Source of the DNA: Nocardioides sp.
Lineage (GTDB): Bacteria > Actinomycetota > Actinomycetes > Propionibacteriales > Nocardioidaceae
Assembly (NCBI GenBank): GCA_031177735.1
Contig: JAPSKJ010000198.1
Span: forward strand, 1-5,009
Length of the DNA stretch: 5,009 nt
Direction of reading: 5' to 3'
Both the position numbers and the translations under genes were made by a program. The notes beneath the pieces were generated by a model that searched no databases, was not told where the DNA came from, and saw only the letters and a list, made by a program, of their open reading frames with translations. Position 1 is the stretch's first letter; each line of letters opens with the position of its first letter. This document shows positions 1 to 4,874 of this stretch, one piece after another.

Positions 1-243
1 GAGAAGGTCGAGCAGGCCATCGAGCGGCGTGCCCAGGCCGGAGCGCCTGAGCGCCGGGATCGCGACCACCTGCGCATGCTGCTGCAGTTCGTCGTTGCCA
101 CCGCCTCGGTCGCCGCGCTGATCCCGATCGCCATCGTGTGCGCCAACATCGGCGGCGAGGCGGTGCCCGTCCTGGTCATGTCGGTGCTGGCCATCATCGG
201 CGTCAACATCAGCTTCAGCGATCCGCCGCCCTGGCGCCGCTGA
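1..243 (+). CDS. C-terminal part of an unidentified two-helix membrane protein (5' end outside the window)
   Basis: The frame is open from base 1 to the TGA at 241–243 and gives the last 80 residues of a protein. It begins with a charged, probably helical stretch (EKVEQAIERRAQAG, then ERRDRDHLRM). Two hydrophobic segments follow, at about residues 27–49 (LLQFVVATASVAALIPIAIV) and 54–73 (AVPVLVMSVLAIIGVNISF), and the end is a short proline- and arginine-rich tail (SDPPPWRR). This is typical of a small inner-membrane protein, with the basic stretch before helix 1 likely cytoplasmic. I do not recognise a family. An internal ATG at 76–78 exists, but the frame is open upstream of it and no convincing ribosome binding site marks it, so the gene is treated as running in from the left. 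It converges on the DUF1206 gene. The coding assignment is fairly safe; the function is unknown. Confidence 0.7.
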   Translation, partial: EKVEQAIERRAQAGAPERRDRDHLRMLLQFVVATASVAALIPIAIVCANIGGEAVPVLVMSVLAIIGVNISFSDPPPWRR

Positions 244-248
244 GGGGC

Positions 249-263
249 GCCCGCGAGGCGGGC
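249..263. terminator. GC-rich hairpin between convergent genes, possible bidirectional terminator
   Basis: GCCCGC (249–254) and GCGGGC (258–263) form a perfect 6-bp stem with a 3-base loop. It lies in the 47-bp gap between the stop codon of the plus-strand membrane gene (243) and the stop codon of the minus-strand DUF1206 gene (291–293). The position fits a shared terminator. No T-run follows on either strand, so this is not a classic intrinsic terminator and the call rests on placement and stem strength only. Confidence 0.3.
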
Positions 264-290
264 TCCGACGACCCGGCCCCTGCCCGCGCC

Positions 291-1121
291 TCAGTGCTTG
301 GGCTGCAGGTGTCGGACCTTGGCGATGTTGAACAGGCCGTAGCAGGCCAGTCCCGCGGCGACGATCCCGAGCAGGACCGGCCCGTACGGTGCCTGACGCA
401 GCTCGGTGACCGCCTGGTCCAGCCCGCCGGACTTGCGGGCGTTGTGGGTCAGCGCCGCCCAGATGAACAGGCAGCCGACGACGCCGAAGGCGACACCGCG
501 GCTGGTGTAGCCGAGCCGTGCGAGGACGGTGAGTGCGCGACCGACATCGCCGGTGCGCCCCTCGACGTCGAGCTCGCGGCGCCACCGATCGGTCAACCCC
601 TTCACCACGCTCCAGACGGCGTACCCGAGCACGGCGACGCCGACCGCTGCCACCAGCACCGGTCCGGCCGGCATCTCCATCAGCTTCGCGGTGTAGCTGT
701 CGGTGCTCTTGCTCGGCTCGCCGAGCGCCACCTTGGCGGCGGAGAAGGCCAGCAGCACGAAGACCCCGATGCGGAGCAGCGTGCCGAACGCCGCCGCCGC
801 CCGTGCGGCACCGTGCTTGTCCCGGTGGCCCACGACCAGCTGGCACAGCTCGTAGGCGATCAGCGCAGCGAATGCGGCCACCGCCGCCCACAACAAGCCC
901 TTGCCCAGCGGCTGCTCGGCGAGCTGGTGGAACGCGCCGTTCTTCGAGACGTCGCTCCCGCGCTCACCGAGGGCGACCTGCAGGGCCAGCCAGCCGAGCA
1001 ACAGGTAGACGACGCCGTACATGCCGTAGCCCAGTCGCGCCGACCACTGCAGCGCCGTGCTGTCGCGGGCCTCCTCGGCTGCGTCCTCGACGCCGTTGCC
1101 GGCCTTGGTCCTCACGCTCAT
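291..1121 (-). CDS. DUF1206 family membrane protein
   Basis: This 276-residue protein contains three copies of a unit of about 70 residues, each with two hydrophobic helices. Copy 1 starts near residue 28 (ARLGYGMYGVVYLLLGWLAL), copy 2 near residue 112 (FGTLLRIGVFVLLAFSAAKV) and copy 3 near residue 201 (ARLGYTSRGVAFGVVGCLFI). Copies 1 and 3 share ARLGY and a later GPVLLG/GKGLLW-type second helix. Predicted helices are at about 33–51, 74–95, 113–133, 152–172, 206–224 and 246–266. This triple two-helix repeat is the hallmark of DUF1206, a family of unknown function common in actinobacteria. There is no signal peptide; the N-terminal 25 residues are charged and probably cytoplasmic. The start is well supported: GGAGGA (minus strand of 1127–1132) lies 5 bases before the ATG at 1119–1121. 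The long C-terminal-side loop (about 176–196, RWRRELDVEGRTGDVGR) is charged. The gene lies downstream of the RTX gene on the same strand, but a probable terminator separates them. Confidence 0.9.
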   Translation of the reverse strand: MSVRTKAGNGVEDAAEEARDSTALQWSARLGYGMYGVVYLLLGWLALQVALGERGSDVSKNGAFHQLAEQPLGKGLLWAAVAAFAALIAYELCQLVVGHRDKHGAARAAAAFGTLLRIGVFVLLAFSAAKVALGEPSKSTDSYTAKLMEMPAGPVLVAAVGVAVLGYAVWSVVKGLTDRWRRELDVEGRTGDVGRALTVLARLGYTSRGVAFGVVGCLFIWAALTHNARKSGGLDQAVTELRQAPYGPVLLGIVAAGLACYGLFNIAKVRHLQPKH

Positions 1122-1126
1122 GTCCG

Positions 1127-1132
1127 TCCTCC
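1127..1132 (-). promoter_or_regulatory. Ribosome binding site of the DUF1206 gene
   Basis: The minus strand reads GGAGGA, 5 bases before the ATG at 1121. It is a strong Shine-Dalgarno match and fixes this start against upstream alternatives in other frames. Confidence 0.75.
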
Positions 1133-1201
1133 GCTCCCTGGTGCTCGCTACCCGTTCCAGGCCTGCGGCACTCTCGCGGCGGACGCGTGCTCGGCAAAGG
1201 A

Positions 1202-1255
1202 ATGCGCCGGGCGCCGCGGTCCACCCAGTGGTGGAGCCGACAGCACCCGGCGCAT
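1202..1255 (-). terminator. Long hairpin with T-rich tail, probable intrinsic terminator of the FG-GAP/RTX gene
   Basis: A perfect 10-bp inverted repeat, ATGCGCCGGG (1202–1211) and CCCGGCGCAT (1246–1255), encloses a second stem: TCCACC (1220–1225) pairs with GGTGGA (1230–1235) around the loop CAGT. A few further pairs join the two stems (1213–1214 with 1243–1244; 1218–1219 with 1237–1238 across a bulged base). On the minus strand the hairpin is followed directly by TCCTTTGCC. This stem plus partly T-rich tail, 38 bases beyond the RTX gene stop, fits an intrinsic terminator. It could instead be a structured leader of the DUF1206 transcript, since its near edge lies about 80 bases upstream of that start codon. 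Confidence 0.5.
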
Positions 1256-1266
1256 CCTGTCCGGCA

Positions 1267-1282
1267 CGCCCCGCTCGGGGCG
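1267..1282 (-). terminator. Short GC-rich hairpin just after the FG-GAP/RTX gene
   Basis: CGCCCC (1267–1272) and GGGGCG (1277–1282) form a perfect 6-bp stem with loop GCTC, starting 11 bases past the RTX gene stop codon on the minus strand. It has no T-run of its own. Together with the larger hairpin at 1202–1255 it may form a tandem terminator. Confidence 0.35.
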
Positions 1283-1292
1283 GGTCAGGCGA

Positions 1293-2990
1293 TCACGGGA
1301 TCCGCGCGCGGACCTCGCAGCTCATGTCGGCCCGGTCGCGCCCGACGCCACCGTTGCAGGCGTCCCAGCCCGCACCGCCGGAGAGCCGGTCGCGCTTCTT
1401 GCCGCCCTTGAGCGTGTCGTTGCCCTTGGCACCGCCCAGGCTGTCGCCACCGTTGTTGCCCTTGACGGTGTCGTTGCCGCCCTTGCCGTTGACGGCGTCG
1501 CGACCCTTGCCGCCCTTGATGGTGTCGTCACCCGGGCCGCCGTTGAGGACGTCCGCCCGCTTGTCACCCAGCACGCGGTCGGAGCCACCGCCGGCGTTGA
1601 CGGTGTCCGCGCCGTCGCCGCCGGAGATGGTGTCGGCACCGCCGTTGCCGCAGATGACGTCGTCGCCACCCAGACCGGCGACCGTGTCGTTGCCCGGCCC
1701 GGCCCAGATCACGTCCGCGCCGGGCGTGCCGTGCAGGACGTCGTCACCCGCGGTGCCGATGATCGTGGCGAGCTTGCCCTTGCAGGCCGGCAGGTCGAGC
1801 AGGTAGGCGCCGCCCGTGTCCGGGGCGCCGTGGTCGTGCAGGGGGGCACCGACCACGACGGTGCGCTGGGCGAGCGCGACGGAGGCGCCGAACCGGTCGC
1901 CCGCCGCCACGTCGCCCGCGACCGGCAGCTTCGCCTCGGCGTAGCCGGGCGCGCCGTTGGTGCTGAACACGTACGCCGCATTGGCACCCGGCGCGCCGAC
2001 GGCGATGCGCTCGCCGAGCGCCGCGACGGACGCCCCGAAGTCACCGCCGGCCGCCGTCTCCTTGGCCGCCAGTCGCGCCTCGGCGTACCCACCGGTGGGG
2101 TTCGGAGTGAAGACGTGCACCGTCTGGCTGCCCGGAGCGCCGACGATGATCTTGGTGCCGCTCACCGCGACAGAGGCGCCGAACCGGCTGTCCGCCGGCG
2201 CACCGGCGACCGTCAGCAGGGCCTGGTCGTAGCCACCGGTCGCGTTCGGGGTGAACACGTAGGCCGCGTTCGCGCCCGGAGCGCCGACGACGAAGCGGTC
2301 CGCCGAGCCGGCGACACTCGCACCGAAGCGGCTGTCCGCTGCGGCGGGGGCGAGCTCGGCGCGGGCGTAGCCGGTGCCGGAGGGGGTGTAGACGTACGCC
2401 GTCGCCGAGCCCGGAGCGCCGACGACGACCCGGCTGCCGGCCAGGGCGACCGCGGCGCCGAACTCGTCGGTGGCGCTGGGGGCGGCTGCCACGGGCGGCG
2501 CGGGCGGGGTCGGCTCCACCACCTCGGGGCCGGCGAGCTTCGTCTCGGCGAAGGGGGTGCCGGCCGGGGCGTACACATAGGCGGCCCGCGCTCCGGGCGC
2601 ACCGACGACCACCTTGCCGCCGGCGGCGTCCACGTCGCTGCCGAAGCCGTTGCCCGCCGTGCCGTCGGAGGCCGCGAGCTTCGTCTCGGCGGTGCCGTCG
2701 AAGACGAACACGGTGCCGGTGCCCGGGGCACCCACCACGGTGCGGTCGCCGTCCCGCGCGACCGCGGCGCCGATCTTTGCGCCTGCGGTGCGGGCGGACG
2801 GGTTGAGCTCGTTCTGGGCCATGGCGGCTGCGGCACTCGGCGACGCCGTGCCGAGGGCCGCGGCGACCAGGCTGCCAGCGACGGCCGCGCTGAGCATCCC
2901 GGCGACCGCCGCCCGTGGCGCTGATCGCCGCCTGAGACCGCTGGCGTGCCTTCTGCTGTCGCGTGGGTTCATTCCCAGCTCCTGTTTCAT
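1293..2990 (-). CDS. Predicted secreted FG-GAP beta-propeller protein with C-terminal RTX-type calcium-binding repeats
   Basis: This 565-residue protein has three parts. Residues 1–58 look like a long Sec-type signal peptide: a basic segment (RRHASGLRRRSAPR), a hydrophobic core (about 28–48) and a likely cleavage site after AMA (58). Residues about 73–400 hold seven FG-GAP type repeats, beginning near 73, 116, 177, 222, 270, 318 and 367, with consensus FGASVA, VVVGAPG and AYVFTP. Seven copies match a closed seven-bladed beta-propeller. Residues about 412–556 hold some sixteen nonapeptides of the type GGxGxDTVx, as in calcium-binding RTX repeats. The end (GWDACNGGVGRDRADMSCE) carries two cysteines that may form a disulfide. 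The protein is probably exported and folds outside on binding calcium, with a binding or adhesive role; no catalytic domain is visible. The start could be ATG 2990 or ATG 2972, since both have a ribosome binding site. It is divergent from dop, and I see no direct functional link to pupylation. Confidence 0.88.
   Translation of the reverse strand: MKQELGMNPRDSRRHASGLRRRSAPRAAVAGMLSAAVAGSLVAAALGTASPSAAAAMAQNELNPSARTAGAKIGAAVARDGDRTVVGAPGTGTVFVFDGTAETKLAASDGTAGNGFGSDVDAAGGKVVVGAPGARAAYVYAPAGTPFAETKLAGPEVVEPTPPAPPVAAAPSATDEFGAAVALAGSRVVVGAPGSATAYVYTPSGTGYARAELAPAAADSRFGASVAGSADRFVVGAPGANAAYVFTPNATGGYDQALLTVAGAPADSRFGASVAVSGTKIIVGAPGSQTVHVFTPNPTGGYAEARLAAKETAAGGDFGASVAALGERIAVGAPGANAAYVFSTNGAPGYAEAKLPVAGDVAAGDRFGASVALAQRTVVVGAPLHDHGAPDTGGAYLLDLPACKGKLATIIGTAGDDVLHGTPGADVIWAGPGNDTVAGLGGDDVICGNGGADTISGGDGADTVNAGGGSDRVLGDKRADVLNGGPGDDTIKGGKGRDAVNGKGGNDTVKGNNGGDSLGGAKGNDTLKGGKKRDRLSGGAGWDACNGGVGRDRADMSCEVRARIP
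1323..1757 (-). repeat. 27-bp periodic coding repeat (RTX nonapeptides)
   Basis: About sixteen degenerate units of 27 bp encode the nonapeptides of the RTX domain (residues 412–556). Near-identical blocks such as TTGCCGCCCTTG recur on the plus strand (for example near 1398, 1477 and 1506). The units differ enough at DNA level to suggest old, diverged duplication rather than recent slippage. Confidence 0.8.
1791..2774 (-). repeat. Seven-fold FG-GAP coding repeat
   Basis: Seven units of roughly 40–60 codons each encode FGASVA…VVVGAPG…AYVFTP. The codons for VGAPG give a recurring plus-strand block close to CCCGGAGCGCCGACGA (for example near 2130, 2276 and 2419). Units 4 to 6 are the most alike, pointing to a later duplication among them. 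Confidence 0.8.
2979..2983 (-). promoter_or_regulatory. Ribosome binding site for the internal start at 2972 of the FG-GAP/RTX gene
   Basis: The minus strand reads AGGAG, 6 bases before the in-frame ATG at 2970–2972 (protein start MNPRDSRR). A second site, GGGAG (2997–3001), stands at the same 6-base distance before the upstream ATG at 2988–2990 (MKQELG). The better Shine-Dalgarno match belongs to the inner start, which would give a protein of 559 residues. Confidence 0.5.
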
Positions 2991-3115
2991 CAGTAACTCC
3001 CGATTGTCACTTCGGCCACAAGAGGCATCCCGAAGGTACCTCTGTGCGTATGACGCCCGGGACCCACCCAGAGTTGTCGCCAGGCGTTGTCGTCGAGGCC
3101 GCGTACGCTCGCGTC
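2991..3115. other. Divergent intergenic region between the FG-GAP/RTX gene and dop
   Basis: These 125 bp must hold the promoters of both genes. Visible elements are a 6-bp inverted repeat CTTCGG/CCGAAG (3010–3015 and 3030–3035), a 7-bp direct repeat GTTGTCG (3073–3079 and 3086–3092), and the dop −10 box at 3104–3109. On the minus strand TACCTT (3033–3038) is a possible −10 box for the RTX gene, but no matching −35 is evident. Confidence 0.5.
3104..3109 (+). promoter_or_regulatory. Putative −10 box of dop, placing the transcript start at the ATG (leaderless)
   Basis: TACGCT fits the actinobacterial −10 pattern TANNNT and ends exactly 6 bp before the ATG at 3116, so the expected first transcribed base is the A of the start codon. 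There is no Shine-Dalgarno sequence at a usable distance (the nearest, GAGG at 3095–3098, is 17 bases away). No clear −35 lies at 16–18 bp spacing. Confidence 0.5.
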
Positions 3116-4624
3116 ATGAGTGTTCGCCGCGTGATGGGCACCGAGGTGGAGTACGGCATCTCGGTGCAGGGGCAGCCGTTGGCCAACCCCATGGTCGCGT
3201 CGTCCCAGGTCGTCAACGCCTACGCCAGTGCCACCCTCAAGGCGCGCCGCGCGCGGTGGGACTTCGAGGAGGAGTCGCCGCTGCGCGACGCGCGTGGGTT
3301 CGACATGTCACGGCAGGTGGCCGACCCGAGCCAGCTGACCGACGAGGACCTCGGCCTGGCCAACGTCATCTTGACCAACGGTGCCCGGCTCTACGTCGAC
3401 CACGCCCACCCGGAGTACTCCACGCCGGAGGTCACCACCCCGCTCGACGTGGTGCGCTTCGACAAGGCGGGGGAGCAGGTCATGCTCGACGCGGCGCGGC
3501 TCGCCCTGCAGCTGCCCAGCAACCCGGCGATCGTGCTGTACAAGAACAACACCGACAACAAGGGCGCCTCCTACGGCGCCCACGAGAACTACCTGATGCG
3601 CCGGTCCACACCGTTCGCCGACATCGTCCGGCACCTGACGCCGTTCTTCGTCAGTCGCCAGGTCTTCACCGGCGCCGGTCGCGTCGGTCTGGGCCAGGAC
3701 GGCCGTCAGCACGGCTTCCAGATCAGTCAGCGCGCGGACTTCTTCGAGGTCGAGGTCGGGCTCGAGACCACACTCAAGAGGCCGATCATCAACACCCGCG
3801 ACGAACCCCACGCCGACCCGGAGAAGTACCGCCGGCTGCACGTGATCATCGGCGACGCCAACCTCTCCGAGATCTCCACCTACTTGAAGGTCGGCACCAC
3901 CGCGCTGGTGCTGTCGATGATCGAGGACCGCTTCATCAGCCGCGACCTGACCGTCGACGGACCGGTCGCCGCGCTGCGGGCCGTCTCCCACGACCCCGGG
4001 CTCTCCCAGACCCTCACGCTCACCGACGGCCGCACGATCACCGGCATCCAGCTGCAGCTGGAGTACCTGGACCTGGCCAAGAAGTACGTCGAGGACCGGT
4101 TCGGATCTGACGCCGATCCGCAGACCGTCGACGTGCTCGCGCGGTGGGAGTCGGTGCTCGACCGCCTCGAGCGTGATCCGATGCTGTGCGCCAGCGAGCT
4201 CGACTGGGTCGCCAAGTTCAAGCTGCTCCAGCAGTACCGCGAACGGGACGGTCTGGACTGGGACGACGCGAAGCTGCACCTCATCGACCTGCAGTACGCC
4301 GACATCCGACCCGAGAAGGGGCTCTATCACCGGCTGGTGCGCGCCGGCCGGATCGAGCGGCTGCTCGACGACGATGTGGTGGAGGCCGCCATGCACGACC
4401 CGCCGGTCGACACCCGCGCCTACTTCCGCGGCCGGTGCCTGGAGAAGTACCCCGCCCAGGTCGCCGCGGCCTCGTGGGACTCCGTCATCTTCGACCTCCC
4501 CGGTCGCGAGTCGCTGCAGCGCATCCCGACCATCGATCCGCTGCGCGGCACCAAGGCCCACGTCGGTGCTCTGCTCGACGCGAGCCAGACGGCCGAGGAG
4601 CTGTTCCAGCGACTCACGCACTGA
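3116..4624 (+). CDS. dop: Depupylase/deamidase Dop
   Basis: Dop hydrolyses the isopeptide bond between Pup and substrate lysines, and in species whose Pup ends in Gln it deamidates that Gln to Glu. It belongs to the carboxylate-amine ligase-like fold shared with the Pup ligase PafA. The 502-residue length is that of the family. Visible markers are the N-terminal GTEVEYG (8–14), whose glutamates lie in the ATP/magnesium site; the Dop-specific loop region ESPLRDARGFD (about 53–63), absent from PafA; LYVDHAHPEYS with Asp95, matching the proposed catalytic aspartate; KGASYGAHENYL (149–160); NTRDEPHAD (226–234); GDANLSEISTYLK (246–258); and the C-terminal SWDSVIFDL (453–461) and GTKAHVGALLD (478–488). 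No key residue appears to be missing. The frame is open further upstream to ATG 2963, but that 51-residue extension is unlike the family and runs into the divergent gene. The start at 3116 is supported by family alignment and a −10 box; ATG 3134 is a weaker alternative. pup follows after 49 bp. Confidence 0.96.
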   Translation: MSVRRVMGTEVEYGISVQGQPLANPMVASSQVVNAYASATLKARRARWDFEEESPLRDARGFDMSRQVADPSQLTDEDLGLANVILTNGARLYVDHAHPEYSTPEVTTPLDVVRFDKAGEQVMLDAARLALQLPSNPAIVLYKNNTDNKGASYGAHENYLMRRSTPFADIVRHLTPFFVSRQVFTGAGRVGLGQDGRQHGFQISQRADFFEVEVGLETTLKRPIINTRDEPHADPEKYRRLHVIIGDANLSEISTYLKVGTTALVLSMIEDRFISRDLTVDGPVAALRAVSHDPGLSQTLTLTDGRTITGIQLQLEYLDLAKKYVEDRFGSDADPQTVDVLARWESVLDRLERDPMLCASELDWVAKFKLLQQYRERDGLDWDDAKLHLIDLQYADIRPEKGLYHRLVRAGRIERLLDDDVVEAAMHDPPVDTRAYFRGRCLEKYPAQVAAASWDSVIFDLPGRESLQRIPTIDPLRGTKAHVGALLDASQTAEELFQRLTH

Positions 4625-4661
4625 CCGGCGAGCACCCCGACATCCACAGCCACGGACGCAG

Positions 4662-4667
4662 TAGGTT
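4662..4667 (+). promoter_or_regulatory. Putative −10 box of pup, placing the transcript start at the ATG (leaderless)
   Basis: TAGGTT fits TANNNT and ends exactly 6 bp before the pup ATG at 4674, the same geometry as at dop. A partial −35 (CCGACA, 4637–4642) lies at a long 19-bp spacing. AGG (4663–4665) is too weak to be a convincing ribosome binding site. Its presence suggests pup–prcB can be transcribed separately from dop. Confidence 0.5.
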
Positions 4668-4673
4668 TGGACC

Positions 4674-4871
4674 ATGGCTCAAGAGCAGAAGCAGCCGAAG
4701 CGTTCCTCGGAGGAGGTCGAGGAGGTCGAGGCCGCCCCCGAGACCGACGTGGCCGAGCGCAAGGAGTCTCTCGACAACGACGTGGACGACATCCTCGACG
4801 AGATCGACGACGTCCTCGAGTCCAATGCCGAGGACTTCGTGAAGTCGTTCATCCAGAAGGGCGGGGAGTAG
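4674..4871 (+). CDS. pup: Prokaryotic ubiquitin-like protein Pup, mature GGE form
   Basis: Pup is joined through the side chain of its C-terminal Glu to lysines of target proteins by PafA, and is then threaded by the ATPase Mpa/ARC into the proteasome. The 65 residues show the family pattern: MAQEQ at the start, an acidic, disordered first half, the conserved LDEIDDVLESNAEDFV (41–56), which forms the helix that docks on the Mpa coiled coil, and the end QKGGE. The last codon is GAG, so the protein is made with Glu and needs no deamidation; mycobacterial Pup ends in Gln. Lys62, before GGE, corresponds to a conserved lysine. The N-terminal half contains a 9-bp tandem duplication encoding EEVEEV. 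The gene lies 49 bp after dop and 3 bp before prcB, the usual order in actinobacteria. Confidence 0.97.
   Translation: MAQEQKQPKRSSEEVEEVEAAPETDVAERKESLDNDVDDILDEIDDVLESNAEDFVKSFIQKGGE
4863..4868 (+). promoter_or_regulatory. Ribosome binding site of prcB inside the last codons of pup
   Basis: GGGGAG lies 6 bases before the TTG start of prcB and coincides exactly with the codons for the final Gly-Glu of Pup. It supports the TTG as the true start and suggests translational coupling of pup and prcB. Confidence 0.65.
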
Positions 4872-4874
4872 CCC

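Noticed and set aside
964..1224. An 86-codon minus-strand open frame overlapping the start of the DUF1206 gene
   Set aside because: It is out of frame with the DUF1206 gene, is arginine-rich low-complexity sequence, and runs through both the hairpin and the strong ribosome binding site of the real gene.
1323..1757. Periodic 27-bp repeats considered as a CRISPR or other non-coding array
   Set aside because: The period is exactly nine codons, the reading frame is unbroken and the units encode RTX nonapeptides. There are no unique spacers.
138..2924. A 928-codon plus-strand open frame opposite the DUF1206 and FG-GAP/RTX genes
   Set aside because: Its translation is low-complexity and rich in Arg, Gly, Ala and Val with no domain. 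It is the antisense shadow of two well-supported minus-strand genes, which is common at high GC.
2963..3115. N-terminal extension of dop to ATG 2963
   Set aside because: The 51 extra residues do not resemble Dop, overlap the start of the divergent gene, and lack a ribosome binding site. Family proteins begin just before GTEVEYG, and a −10 box sits directly before ATG 3116.
3308..4675. A 455-codon minus-strand open frame opposite dop
   Set aside because: It is an antisense shadow of dop; its composition is rich in Val, Gly, Asp and Leu without a recognisable domain, while the sense strand encodes a clear Dop.
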